Assembly (NCBI GenBank): GCA_016860845.1
Contig: BOKF01000070.1
Location: forward strand, 1 to 41,530
Length of the DNA: 41,530 nucleotides
Direction of reading: 5' to 3'
Source of the DNA: Chloroflexota bacterium
Lineage (GTDB): Bacteria; Chloroflexota; Anaerolineae; 4572-78; J111
Notes under the pieces: generated by a model
Seen by the model: the letters and a program-made list of their open reading frames with translations, nothing else
Told to the model about the DNA's origin: nothing
Databases searched by the model: none
Made by a program: the position numbers and the translations under genes
In this document: one piece after another, positions 22,501 to 30,094 of the stretch
How positions within the stretch are numbered: position 1 is the stretch's first letter
How the letters are laid out: every line of letters starts with the position of its first letter

Positions 22501-24752
22501 AGAAACGGCTGGAACTGAAGCTCAGGAAGGCGATGGAACAGGGCGCGGCCCACGATGAAAACGCGCTCTACTTTGAGGATTTGGGCCTGGACGCGTTGTT
22601 GGTGGACGAGTCAGGGGCTTATAAAAACCTCTGGTTCCACTCCATCATGACCCGCATCAGCGGGGTGGGCGGCAGCGAGTCGGGCCGGGCCTTCGATATG
22701 TTCCTCAAAATCCGCGATCTCCAAAAGCGCGGCGGCTTTATCGCCTTCGCTACGGGAACGCCGGTCGAGAACTCGATTAGCGAAGTGTGGGTGATGATGA
22801 GCTATCTTATGCCGGACCGGCTACGCGAGCTGGGCCTGCACCACTTCGACGCCTGGGCCAGCACCTTTGGCAAGGTCGTGACCGGGGTCGAGATGAAACC
22901 GGACGGCTCCGGCTTCCGCATGGCCTCCCGTTTCAGCAGCTTCAACAATATCGTTCAACTCAAGCGGCTGTGGTGGGAAGTCGCCGATACCCAAATGGAC
23001 GGCGAGAAAGCCGGCATTGTCCGGCCCCAGATCGCCACCGGCAAGCCGATAGGGGTGGACGCCAAGCCCTATCCCGAGCTGAAAAAGATCATCGAGACGC
23101 TGGCCAACCGGGCCAACAACCTGGGCGACGTGGACCCGCATGTAGACAACATCCTTAAAATCATGTCCGACGCGGACAAGGCCAGCCTCGACGCCCGGCT
23201 GCTCAAAGAGTTTGCGGTGGTGGATGCGGTCGGCAAGAAAACCGGCGAGGTCATCCACATCACCGGCGATTACGCCGGCAGCAAGGTCAATCTCTGCGCC
23301 GACCAGGTGGCCCAAATCTATCACGACACCCACGCGGCCGAACTGCCCGGCCTGCCAGGCTGGTATCCACTGACCCAGCTTATCTTTCTCGATTCCTCGA
23401 CCCCCAAGGGGAATGAGTGGTCCGTGTATGCCGATCTGCGTCAAAAGTTGATTGATCGCGGCGTCAAACCCGAACACATCGCCTTTGCCCAGGACTACGG
23501 CGACGACGACAAGAAAGCCAGGCTGGCCGCAGCCCTCAACGCCGGCAAAATCCGCGTGGCCATCGGCCACACCGAGATCATGGGCATTGGCCTGAACTGC
23601 CAGCGCCTGCTGGTCGCGTTGCACCACCTCGATTGTCCGTGGAAGCCGGCCTGGATCGAACAGCGGGAAGGGCGCATCAACCGCCAGGGCAATCTCTGCC
23701 CGACGATCAGCATCTACCGCTACGTCATGGCCGGTTCTTTTGACGTGTACCGCTGGCAGACGGTGGAGCGCAAATACAACTTCATAGTTCAGTTCAACTC
23801 GGACGACCTGAGCGTGAACACCGTCGAGGACCCGGGTATGGCCGTGCTCTCGGCGCGGGAAATGACCGCGCTGGCCACCGGCAACCGGGCGATCATTCGC
23901 CAGGTGGAACTGCAGACGCAGCTGCGCATCCTGACCGCCCAAAAGCGGGAGTACGATGATCTGCTTTATAAAACGCGCAGCCGGCGCAACCGGCTGCGAA
24001 ACGAGGTGGAGAGCGACCGGCAAAAGCTGGAACGCTACCAGGCGCTGCTTCAGCCGGCGCAGGAACAGGGCCTCGATGCGGCCATCTCGCTGGGCCAGCA
24101 GCTTTACGACCTGGCCGCGCCGCACTTCGAGACGGTGGACCAAAAGGTAGAGATTGGGCAGCTTTACAACCTCAAGGTGCTGTATCTCGGCGCCGAGGTC
24201 AAGGGAAAAGCCGAGCCGGTACGCAAGGTGGACCGCAACTACTGGGGCGCGGCGGAGGAAGGCAGCAGGGGGGCGGCGGAGCAGGGGAGCAGAGGAGAAA
24301 ATTCACCCCTGCCCCCCTGCACCCCTGCACCTCTGCCCAAGATCAAGGTGGATAAGGAAATCTACCTGGTGCATGAGGAGCTGGATTTCGAGATCAAGTT
24401 CGACCTGCGGATTGTCGAGGAAACCCGTAACACCCTCAACGCCAATGTCCTTAAAGGGCTGTACGAGGAGAAGCTGCCGGAAAAAATCCGCGAGTACATG
24501 GTCAACGTCGCCGACGGCGAGCGCCAGATCACTGAGACAGAGCGCATCCTGGCTACCCCCTTCGAGAAAGCCGACGAGCTGGCCGCCATCGAGGCTGAGC
24601 TATCCGGCGTCGAGCGGGAAATCCGCGACACGTTGGGCGAGGCCGAGACGGCTGTAAACCGCCAGGCGGCGCGGGTCGAGCTGGAGACCGGGCAAACGGC
24701 TGAGGAGATCATCCCGGCCGACGATGCCGATGATGAGGAAGAAGTAGGCTAA
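19566..24752 (+). CDS. DarB-like N6-adenine methylase fused to SNF2/DEAD-type helicase
   Basis: 1728 residues from a TTG start (leader AAGAAAGGAACC). N-terminal methylase: SAM motif LEPAAGAGHYF (about 151-161) and catalytic SNVPF (about 216-220, a variant of NPPF). Helicase: P-loop region HSVGFGKT (about 853-860), Walker B LLVDESG (about 1010-1016), motif III FATGTPVENS (about 1060-1069) and motif VI QREGRINRQGN (about 1367-1377). A long coiled-coil C-terminus follows. The layout is that of the giant methylase-helicases of phages and conjugative elements, typified by phage P1 DarB, an anti-restriction protein. A G-rich palindromic repeat is inserted in frame near residues 1563-1590 and makes a low-complexity EEGSRGAAEQGSRGE stretch. 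Confidence 0.88.
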   Translation: MSQLSFFDAPPVEAAAPTNGGGRLGVVLKPDLDYRITVQDPIGAGGQMAKIRQNIEIIRLLKQLGEEKRQATPEEQKQLVLWTGWGHSGQAFHPKPRSKWIDIQAELKPLLDDPEWRAAAFSTINAHYTSPEVIRWQWQVLEQFGFTGGKILEPAAGAGHYFGLMPEAIKAKSQLWACELDLLSAAVVGQLYPSVKLHVGGYETTTYEPDFFDLAISNVPFADLRAHDPGIYENGRGHLADIGLHNYFFVKTLEHVRPGGLVSFITSRFTLDSLENKVRAYLDHVASFLGAVRLPVTAFKKNAHTEVTTDIIFLMKRERPALPAVVTRDYWVDTVSLGDYRLNGHYDRYPQMMLGQMQLEGGRYEDAYECVAPKDFDLVAALDEILAGDLLPNAIYKPAVPQPRRQLVVESLTFDDPPTDPWIRPGSYAMDDYYRIWQKTKGETWIRAKDLDGRQLQRVRGLIEVRDAFHRCIYANVNWVSEEHLAKAQQELNIVYRRFVAKWGYLHEPANVAAFGEDVDSDNILALERWDPFEGKAEKAAIFSERLLEPETRPDKADTPLDALIIALRETGQVDLPRMMELTGQTEAELIEALEGKIYFDPEPNLWVTADEYLSGNIRGKLAIAEHQEKLEREKDYSGVPTRSYERNILALKEVMPRPVGPKDIFVQLGAPWVPKDIIEEFIMRRLFDDPHGSYGRIKPQYLKTLGYWRLDLSQAQRLRQSQENRQTWGTTRIEGVDLIEKCLNQQQATIYDEWEDENGKTRRTVNQEDTLVARAKQEEIRQAFDKWIWANEARTERLVLIYNEKFNSTLPRRFDGTPLHFPAMNPKIILRQIQRDVVWRGLQQQALMMAHSVGFGKTYSLTGLTMRLRQTRLRQRICIVVKRATFGQFVATFREAYPLAKVSPIASGQPQHHRRRQLARIATEDYDVIITTHPVFYQIPLKPATKAKFLRDQITELEQAIFEARGDRISTKELEKAKKRLELKLRKAMEQGAAHDENALYFEDLGLDALLVDESGAYKNLWFHSIMTRISGVGGSESGRAFDMFLKIRDLQKRGGFIAFATGTPVENSISEVWVMMSYLMPDRLRELGLHHFDAWASTFGKVVTGVEMKPDGSGFRMASRFSSFNNIVQLKRLWWEVADTQMDGEKAGIVRPQIATGKPIGVDAKPYPELKKIIETLANRANNLGDVDPHVDNILKIMSDADKASLDARLLKEFAVVDAVGKKTGEVIHITGDYAGSKVNLCADQVAQIYHDTHAAELPGLPGWYPLTQLIFLDSSTPKGNEWSVYADLRQKLIDRGVKPEHIAFAQDYGDDDKKARLAAALNAGKIRVAIGHTEIMGIGLNCQRLLVALHHLDCPWKPAWIEQREGRINRQGNLCPTISIYRYVMAGSFDVYRWQTVERKYNFIVQFNSDDLSVNTVEDPGMAVLSAREMTALATGNRAIIRQVELQTQLRILTAQKREYDDLLYKTRSRRNRLRNEVESDRQKLERYQALLQPAQEQGLDAAISLGQQLYDLAAPHFETVDQKVEIGQLYNLKVLYLGAEVKGKAEPVRKVDRNYWGAAEEGSRGAAEQGSRGENSPLPPCTPAPLPKIKVDKEIYLVHEELDFEIKFDLRIVEETRNTLNANVLKGLYEEKLPEKIREYMVNVADGERQITETERILATPFEKADELAAIEAELSGVEREIRDTLGEAETAVNRQAARVELETGQTAEEIIPADDADDEEEVG
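24253..24337. repeat. Palindromic G/C-rich repeat inserted in frame
   Basis: GGCAGCAGGGGGGCGGCGG and GAGCAGGGGAGCAGAGG on one side, CCCCTGCACCCCTGCACCTC on the other. It is a relative of the element at 15823-15906. Here it keeps the reading frame of the methylase-helicase. Confidence 0.7.
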
Positions 24753-24760
24753 TTCAAATA

Positions 24761-24790
24761 GAGCCGGGTTGGAAATTCCAACCCGGCTTT
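24761..24790 (+). terminator. Terminator-like hairpin after the methylase-helicase
   Basis: GAGCCGGGTTGG-AAATT-CCAACCCGGCTTT. It merges into palindrome copy 5. Confidence 0.75.
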
Positions 24791-24804
24791 CCCCAATTGG
24801 GGAA
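24789..24804. repeat. 16-bp palindrome TTCCCCAATTGGGGAA, copy 5
   Basis: Exact copy directly between a terminator hairpin and the ribosome-binding site of the next gene (AAGGAG at 24804-24809). Confidence 0.95.
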
Positions 24805-24814
24805 AAGGAGATGT

Positions 24815-25138
24815 ATGGCAATAAAAACAACTGACGGGCCGATGACGCCCACCAATGACGACGCTTGGCCGGTCTTTACGGCTGACGAACCCCTGGAAGG
24901 GTTCTTTGCTCGCTACCCGGGCTACAAAGCTCACCTAAAGAATTTGGAACTGGCCGCTCATCGGGGCGAGCTGGCTTTGACTGTAGTCCGCAACCAGAAA
25001 ACCCACGTCCCGGTCCCTATCGTGGTTGCGGTAGTTAGACACAAGAAGAAAGTGACCTTTTTTCCGCTGGCCAAGCTGTTCGCGATGAATCCTTACGAGG
25101 AGGTCACTGGACCCTGCGAGGAGGAGCTGTATGCCTGA
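24815..25138 (+). CDS. Hypothetical protein
   Basis: 107 residues. The ATG at 24815 follows AAAAGGAGATGT. A helical front half (EPLEGFFARYPGYKAHLKNLEL) is followed by a beta-hairpin-like back half (VPVPIVVAVVRHKKKVTFFPLAKLF). No family recognised. It overlaps the next gene by 8 nt, so the two are probably translated together. Confidence 0.65.
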   Translation: MAIKTTDGPMTPTNDDAWPVFTADEPLEGFFARYPGYKAHLKNLELAAHRGELALTVVRNQKTHVPVPIVVAVVRHKKKVTFFPLAKLFAMNPYEEVTGPCEEELYA

Positions 25139-25406
25139 TCATTACCTGGTCTTGGGTCAGACCGACCTATTCAAGATCATGGAGCACACCGCTCCCGGCG
25201 ACAAAGTGCCGATCCACGTCTTTGCCGTGCGCGGAGTTCTGTTCAAATCCCGCTCCGGCCAGTACGGCAGCTCGCTCCACATGTGGACCCCGACCGGCTG
25301 GCAGCTTTTCTATCACTGGGACCAGCACATCCCCCTGGAGCCGGACCTGCACAGCCTGGCCCTCAAAACGGCGCTGGCGCTGGACCAGGCTATTCCGAGT
25401 CAATAG
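25131..25406 (+). CDS. Hypothetical protein
   Basis: 91 residues. The start overlaps the previous stop by 8 nt and GAGGAGCTGT precedes it. The product is beta-rich with several aromatic residues (LHMWTPTGWQLFYHWDQHIPL). No family recognised. It is convergent with the small-terminase-like gene, 8 nt away. Confidence 0.65.
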   Translation: MPDHYLVLGQTDLFKIMEHTAPGDKVPIHVFAVRGVLFKSRSGQYGSSLHMWTPTGWQLFYHWDQHIPLEPDLHSLALKTALALDQAIPSQ

Positions 25407-25414
25407 CCCTGCGG

Positions 25415-25975
25415 CTACTCCGTAATTTCTCCACCCTCAAGCTGTCCAAACTGCGGCTGGCCGTTGCCCTGGTAGATAAAGTTCATATCCCCTTTGACGA
25501 AAATCTGCTTGAACTGCGCCCCCTCCAGATAATCCTCGGCGTCTTTGTCGCCGTGATCGTCCGGCGCGGTCAGGGGCTGGACCGGGACAACGGTCGCCAG
25601 CAGTTTGATCGCCTTGATCATATCGCCGGCCTTGACTTCCATGCCCGGATCGGCATTGGCCGGCCGCTGGCCCAAAGCCAGGCTGACCAGGCCCTCGTAG
25701 ATGTCGCGGTAGCGGGGGATGACGACTTCCTGAATGGCGCTGGACATCTGGGCGGCTAACGCCGCCTTGTATGGCTCTAAAGCGCCCTCTTTGGCCCAGC
25801 GGTACCAGGTGGTTTTGGCAATGCCGACCTCGCGGCAGGCGCTTTCAATGCTGTGGGCGCGGCCGCTGGCATCTTTGCCGTGAAACAGCAGTTCCAACAC
25901 CTGGCTGACCAGGTACTCGTCTTGGTAAATTTGCAAGCCATCGGGAGTTAACGCGAGATCGTCCATACCGCCCAT
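25415..25975 (-). CDS. Terminase small-subunit-like DNA-binding protein
   Basis: 186 residues from the ATG at 25975 (AAGGG 7 nt upstream); an upstream ATG at 26035 would add 20 unlikely residues. A helix-turn-helix (SIESACREVGIAKTTWYRWAKEG, about residues 43-65) is followed by a helical oligomerisation-like region and a C-terminal tail. This is the layout of phage small terminases, which recognise the packaging site and load TerL. A generic HTH regulator is the alternative. It is 19 kb from terL, unlike the usual adjacent pair. It is divergent from the next gene with only a 62-bp gap. Confidence 0.55.
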   Translation of the reverse strand: MGGMDDLALTPDGLQIYQDEYLVSQVLELLFHGKDASGRAHSIESACREVGIAKTTWYRWAKEGALEPYKAALAAQMSSAIQEVVIPRYRDIYEGLVSLALGQRPANADPGMEVKAGDMIKAIKLLATVVPVQPLTAPDDHGDKDAEDYLEGAQFKQIFVKGDMNFIYQGNGQPQFGQLEGGEITE

Positions 25976-26037
25976 TTTATGGCCCTTAATTTTGAAAAGG
26001 AAGGGTGTCATAATCGAGTTTGAAAGGATGATCACCC

Positions 26038-26355
26038 ATGGACACGATTCTCAACCCTGTTAATGTCCCCGGTTGGGACCAACTTCTCCGCGAACACCCG
26101 ACCCGGGCACACGTTCTGCAGGCCCTGACCAATCTCGAACTGGCTTACTACTTCCTTGACGGCCCGGCCCTGCCAACCCGTAAAACTATCCTGGCTGAAG
26201 CGATCCGGTTGGGCGCGGAGCTATCCCCTACCTCCGGTCAGGCGGTGCAGCGTCATCTCGACGAACTGGTGCAGGCCGGCCACGCCATCAAGCTGGATAA
26301 AGGGCGCTCCCCCTGGAAAAGCCGCTATCTAGTTCTGCCGAGAATAACTCAATGA
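26038..26355 (+). CDS. Small winged-helix-like protein
   Basis: 105 residues with GAAAGGATGATCACCC upstream. The order of helices and the segment SPTSGQAVQRHLDELVQAGHAIKLDKGRSPW followed by SRYLVL resembles a winged helix with a beta-wing. It could be a regulator or replication accessory. It is the first gene of an operon that continues into rusA, with an ATGA overlap. No family assigned. Confidence 0.6.
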   Translation: MDTILNPVNVPGWDQLLREHPTRAHVLQALTNLELAYYFLDGPALPTRKTILAEAIRLGAELSPTSGQAVQRHLDELVQAGHAIKLDKGRSPWKSRYLVLPRITQ

Positions 26356-26756
26356 TTTTTTCAATGCCCTATATCCCTGAAGCATCGGTCAACCACTCGC
26401 ACACCCGCAACCGCTCCACCGGCCGGCCGGTAAAAAAAGCCGAGGCCAAAAAATGGCAGTTGGTCCTGGCTCAGAAGGTCCGCACCTGGGCCGATGAGGA
26501 AGGGGTAACGCTACCTGCCGGTGGCCATGTCGTCATCTGGCTGACCGCCGAGTTCCCCAAGCAGCCTGGCACCAGGCCCAATGCCGATAACTTTTTAAAA
26601 GTAGCCCAGGATGCGATAGCCGAGGGCCTGGGGACCGATGACGATATCTATCCGTTCCGCGCCCGGGTCAAGCGAGAGGTCTACGACCAGCCGCCGCACC
26701 AGGGCAATTTGCACTACGAGGTTCTCATCAATGCCCAAGAAACAGAAACCCCCTAA
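26352..26756 (+). CDS. rusA: RusA-like Holliday junction resolvase
   Basis: 134 residues overlapping the previous stop by 4 nt. The segment TRPNADNFLKVAQDAIAEGLGTDDDIYPF is the RusA signature, with the acidic residues of the D-N-x-x-K...D-A and D-D-x-x motifs. RusA dimers cut four-way junctions made during recombination or replication. Phages use such enzymes to debranch DNA before packaging. The length is typical. It overlaps the next gene by 26 nt. Confidence 0.88.
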   Translation: MIFSMPYIPEASVNHSHTRNRSTGRPVKKAEAKKWQLVLAQKVRTWADEEGVTLPAGGHVVIWLTAEFPKQPGTRPNADNFLKVAQDAIAEGLGTDDDIYPFRARVKREVYDQPPHQGNLHYEVLINAQETETP

Positions 26757-27489
26757 ACTGCCCGACCATTATCTGTGTTTCAACGGCGACGGCACTCAAT
26801 CCGTCGCGGCGGCCAAAGCGGACACGCTCAAAGCCGCCAAGCAGTACGTCAACTATTTCCATGCGGAAGAAATTCCGGACGATCCCCACAAGCGGGCCGG
26901 TCTGGTCTATGGGGTCGCTCTCCAGCTCAACCAGAAGCACAAAGAGATACTTGATTCGGTTGAAGCCGCCTTGATGATAGATGTCGCCAACAACGCCTTA
27001 TTCAGCGACTTTCCCACCATCGAACTGTGGATGAGCGCCCACAATATCCGCCACTCGGCGGCCGCTATCTCCCGCTGCCGGACGCTGGCCGAGGTCATCA
27101 TCCCCTGGTGCGTCGAAAATGAAGTCTTTGAGAACGCCAGCCAGCGCCAGGTCGAACAATGGTTCCTCAGCCTGAATCAAGAGGCCCGCACCGCCGTCAA
27201 CCGCGTCGGCCACGTAGCCCCGATCATCAAGAAGATCGCCGTGGATGAGGACATGGAGCCGGAGCAGAAGGTCGCCGAAGTGCGCAACATCCTCAATCTG
27301 GTAGCCAACCCTCAAGTTGAAAACGAGGAGCTGATGCTCTTTGCCCGCAAGTTCTATTGGGATAAAGTCGTGGGCTTCTGGAAGCGCCTGGAGGATGGCC
27401 GGGTAGAGGTCCGGCTGCTGATGGAAAGTGAAGATCAATTTGAATATCTCAAGGGCAAACGGTTGAAGTCGTTTGTCGCCTGGGAATAG
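26731..27489 (+). CDS. Hypothetical protein downstream of rusA
   Basis: 252 residues. The ATG at 26731 is taken because the product upstream of it is the rusA frame shadow. The protein is largely helical with a segment IELWMSAHNIRHSAAAISRCRTLAEVIIPW that could form a helix-turn-helix, and an acidic hinge (VDEDMEPEQKVAEV). No catalytic motif seen and no family recognised. Its position between rusA and dnaB suggests a DNA-metabolism accessory. Confidence 0.65.
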   Translation: MPKKQKPPKLPDHYLCFNGDGTQSVAAAKADTLKAAKQYVNYFHAEEIPDDPHKRAGLVYGVALQLNQKHKEILDSVEAALMIDVANNALFSDFPTIELWMSAHNIRHSAAAISRCRTLAEVIIPWCVENEVFENASQRQVEQWFLSLNQEARTAVNRVGHVAPIIKKIAVDEDMEPEQKVAEVRNILNLVANPQVENEELMLFARKFYWDKVVGFWKRLEDGRVEVRLLMESEDQFEYLKGKRLKSFVAWE

Positions 27490-27498
27490 GAGAGAGTG

Positions 27499-27771
27499 AT
27501 GTCCCCCATTGAACCCAAAAAGAAGGTCATGCACCCGACCACGCCGAGACAGTTGGCCGAACGAATCACGTCTCTTGAGAGAGAGATGAAACGGCTAAGA
27601 GAGGAACCAATCGTAGACAGTATCTTGCTCGGCTGCGGCTGTAAGGTCGTGATCCACAACTTCAACGGCGTCATGGTCAAATATTGTAATCAGCATAACA
27701 CCTTTATCTATTCACCTCACCACGAAGAAGGCGATGTCTTTTACTTCGTAAATGAAGAGCAGCGCCCATGA
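27499..27771 (+). CDS. Small Cys-containing protein
   Basis: 90 residues from the ATG at 27499 (GTG one codon before is possible), with GGAGAGAG upstream. A basic helix (ITSLEREMKRLREE) is followed by GCGCKVVIHNFNG and KYCNQHN, possibly a metal site. It overlaps the DnaB-like gene by 4 nt (ATGA), so the pair is coupled; a helicase-loader or accessory role is only a positional guess. Confidence 0.6.
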   Translation: MSPIEPKKKVMHPTTPRQLAERITSLEREMKRLREEPIVDSILLGCGCKVVIHNFNGVMVKYCNQHNTFIYSPHHEEGDVFYFVNEEQRP

Positions 27772-29102
27772 TCCGAGTTCAGGACCCTCACAATGTTGAG
27801 GCTGAACAGGCGTTTTTAGGCTCGATCTTACAAGAACCCAAGACAATCAGCCGGGCCAGCCGCTTGGTGCGCCCGGCTGATTTTTTCGACGAGCGCCATG
27901 CTTTCATCTGGCAGGCCATGCTCGACACCGAGCAGGCCGGGCAACCGCTCGACCTGGTGACGCTCAGCGATCGTTTAAACGGCAACCTGGCCGACGTGGG
28001 CGGCGCGGCCTACTTGATCCAACTGGCTCACATCCCCATGACCTCAGCCGAGAACCTGGACACCTACGCCGCCATCATTCGCAAGTATGCCCGGCTGCGG
28101 CGCTTGATCAACGGCTGCGGCCGGATCGTGCGCCTGGCGCATCGCGCCGGTGCCAATGTGAACGTCATGGACGAGGCCCTGGCTCTGGCCGAATCTACCC
28201 TGCTGGCCCTGGTCAAAGAGGACCGGCTGGGGCGAGTTGCCCCGCTGGGGGTCCTGATCCGGCGCTACCTGGACCGGGCCAAAGCGCAGCCTTTGGGTCT
28301 TTCGACCGGGCTGCCGGCGCTCGATGCGCTCAGCGGCCGCCTGCAACCCGGCGACTTAGTGCTGCTGGCCGGCGAGCCGGGAACGTTTAAGACGAGCCTG
28401 GCTCTGCGGATCGCCAAGGGCGTGGGCATGGCCGGGCGCAAGGTGGCGCTGTTTTCCCTGGAGTCGTCGAGCGACCAGGTGGTGCAGCGGCTGCTGGCCG
28501 ATGAAACCGGCCTCGACGCCCAGCGCCTGCGGATCGGCGATCTGGACCCGGCTTTACATCAGGCCGGCGGCCGCCTGGCCGAGCTGGGGATTTACGTAGA
28601 CGATACGCCGGGCCTGCTGATCGCCGAGCTGCGCAGCAAAGCGCGCTGGCTCCATTACCTGTGGGGCCTGGATTTGATCATTGTCAACTATCTCCAACTG
28701 CTCCGTAGCGACCAGAAGCACGACAGCCGGGCCGAAGAATTGGCCGCGGCCTGCCGGGCGCTCAAGGCGTTAGCCCGCGAGCTGAAGCTGCCGCTCATCG
28801 CCGTGTTCCGCTTTGATCCTACCTGCCCCCCGAATGGGGAGTGCGTGGACAATCGGGCGGTCGAAGTTGAATCTGATTTGATCTGGTTGTGCGAAAAGAG
28901 AGGGGATCACCTTTTACTCACCCAAACCCGTTGGCGGGATGGTCCCGCCGGCGCGAGTATCGAGCTGGAGATGTATGAACGAGCTAACCAAGGAACTGCT
29001 AGAAGTGGCCTGGAAGGACATGCCGGCCAAGGATCGCACCCTGGACCGGCTCAAATGCGAGGTGCGCACGAGCTGGATCATCTGGCGCAACCACCAGGTT
29101 GA
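27768..29102 (+). CDS. dnaB: DnaB-like replicative helicase with altered ATPase motifs
   Basis: 444 codons. An N-terminal DnaB domain (VEAEQAFLGSIL...FFDERHAFIWQAM) precedes a RecA-like domain. The P-loop is GEPGTFKT (202-209), with F where G is usual. The conserved FSLESS glutamate (E232) is present. The Walker B region reads LIIVNYLQLL, with N307 in place of the usual Asp. The segment after Walker B (IAVFRFDPTCPPNG) is also atypical. The last about 42 codons run 128 nt into the next gene and look like read-through rather than protein, so the true stop may have been lost. It may be a divergent active helicase, a degenerate one or an accessory. It sits in the operon rusA to 29.9 kb. Confidence 0.8.
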   Translation: MIRVQDPHNVEAEQAFLGSILQEPKTISRASRLVRPADFFDERHAFIWQAMLDTEQAGQPLDLVTLSDRLNGNLADVGGAAYLIQLAHIPMTSAENLDTYAAIIRKYARLRRLINGCGRIVRLAHRAGANVNVMDEALALAESTLLALVKEDRLGRVAPLGVLIRRYLDRAKAQPLGLSTGLPALDALSGRLQPGDLVLLAGEPGTFKTSLALRIAKGVGMAGRKVALFSLESSSDQVVQRLLADETGLDAQRLRIGDLDPALHQAGGRLAELGIYVDDTPGLLIAELRSKARWLHYLWGLDLIIVNYLQLLRSDQKHDSRAEELAAACRALKALARELKLPLIAVFRFDPTCPPNGECVDNRAVEVESDLIWLCEKRGDHLLLTQTRWRDGPAGASIELEMYERANQGTARSGLEGHAGQGSHPGPAQMRGAHELDHLAQPPG

Positions 29103-29463
29103 AGATTGGGGAGCGCAGGTACTGGAGGAAGTCCAGCGCCGGCCGGCGACGGATTACTACCCTGACACCTACCTGGGCGCGAGCTGCATAGATTGGCTGG
29201 ACAATCACGGCTTTTATAGCTGGGAGTTCCCGATCTACGACGGCGAAGATGACGACTTTGTGTACCACTTCATCGCCCACTGGCTGGCGGTTATGGCCTG
29301 GCTGGCTTTCGAGCCGGATGGTTCGGGCCGGGAAGCCGAGTGGACCAACCTGGACTACACCGAGCAGGAAATCGAGGATTTTTTCAATTTCAAAATGGAT
29401 TACGCTCCCCGGCCCAAACCAAAATGGGAGAAGGTCGAAGGGACCCAATTAACGATGTTTTAG
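28975..29463 (+). CDS. Acidic hypothetical protein
   Basis: 162 residues; the ATG at 28975 follows CTGGAGATGT. The N-terminus is basic and helical (LDRLKCEVRTSWIIWRNHQ), the middle is acidic and aromatic (DGEDDDFVYHFIAHWLAVMAWLAF), and the end is ...VEGTQLTMF. It overlaps the 3' end of the dnaB frame by 128 nt, which is large for a real overlap. No family recognised. Confidence 0.6.
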   Translation: MNELTKELLEVAWKDMPAKDRTLDRLKCEVRTSWIIWRNHQVEDWGAQVLEEVQRRPATDYYPDTYLGASCIDWLDNHGFYSWEFPIYDGEDDDFVYHFIAHWLAVMAWLAFEPDGSGREAEWTNLDYTEQEIEDFFNFKMDYAPRPKPKWEKVEGTQLTMF

Positions 29464-29471
29464 GAGGCGCT

Positions 29472-29636
29472 ATGCAGTTCCCCCGAATAATTTTAATGCT
29501 CTCAAGCAAGCAAGCGTGGTTTTTGTACTATCTGCTGAAGGTGGTCCCCGGCGGGACCGCCAAAGGACTGCGGACCAGCCTGGGCGATCTGCTTCAGGCG
29601 CTACCCAAGCAGGATCGGAAGATAATCGGAAAGTGA
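29472..29636 (+). CDS. 54-residue small protein
   Basis: A strong TAGGAGG site 4-5 nt before the ATG supports this short frame. A hydrophobic patch (IILMLSSKQAWFLYYLLKVV) suggests membrane or helical packing, followed by a basic tail (KQDRKIIGK). Unknown function, in the operon after dnaB. Confidence 0.55.
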   Translation: MQFPRIILMLSSKQAWFLYYLLKVVPGGTAKGLRTSLGDLLQALPKQDRKIIGK

Positions 29637-29643
29637 GGTTAGG

Positions 29644-29934
29644 ATGTACCCATCGGACGAGTGGTTAGAGACGCTCCAATTCTACTTGATCGTGGCCAGC
29701 GGCGGCCGGCTGACCCTGGATGATTTCAGTGACGCCAGGTTGCTGGCGGCCTGGCAGGAACAGCCGAGTATGACCTACCCGGCCTTGGTTCCGGTCGCTG
29801 AGAAATTAGTGCTGGAGTTTCAAGCAGAAGCGCAAGATACTAAGGCTAAAAATTCCCCAATTGGGGAAATCGAGGAGTTTTTAGCCAATGGCCCTGTATC
29901 AGTACCAATGCTCGGAGTGCCAGGAGACGTTTGA
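29644..29934 (+). CDS. Small hypothetical protein
   Basis: 96 residues with a GAGGTTAGG leader. It is helical in the first two thirds. The last quarter, encoded across palindrome copy 6 (29853-29868), reads KNSPIGEIEEF. Its 3' end overlaps the FmdB-like gene by 47 nt. No family recognised. Confidence 0.55.
   Translation: MYPSDEWLETLQFYLIVASGGRLTLDDFSDARLLAAWQEQPSMTYPALVPVAEKLVLEFQAEAQDTKAKNSPIGEIEEFLANGPVSVPMLGVPGDV
29853..29868. repeat. 16-bp palindrome TTCCCCAATTGGGGAA, copy 6
   Basis: Exact copy inside the small gene, 19 bp before the FmdB-like start. Confidence 0.95.
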
Positions 29935-30094
29935 GAAGTTTGTCAGCGTCGAAAAGCGCGACCAGGTGCAAATCTGCCCTAATGGTCACCTAAAGGGACG
30001 CCGGCTCTTTCAGAGTCCGGCGATCACCCAAGCCGACCGGCGTAAGAGCTTTCGGCAGAAGATGAGCAAGACCCGTTACAAATTCTTTACTTGA
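29888..30094 (+). CDS. FmdB-like zinc-ribbon protein
   Basis: 68 residues beginning MALYQYQCSECQETFEKF, then CPNGH, the standard start of FmdB-type zinc ribbons (CxxC ... CPxC/H). The last cysteine is replaced by histidine, still able to bind zinc. The C-terminus is strongly basic (RRKSFRQKMSKTRYKFF). Such small proteins may bind nucleic acid or act as adaptors. It precedes the HNH gene by 17 nt, with the 12-bp palindrome at 30095-30106 in between. Confidence 0.8.
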   Translation: MALYQYQCSECQETFEKFVSVEKRDQVQICPNGHLKGRRLFQSPAITQADRRKSFRQKMSKTRYKFFT

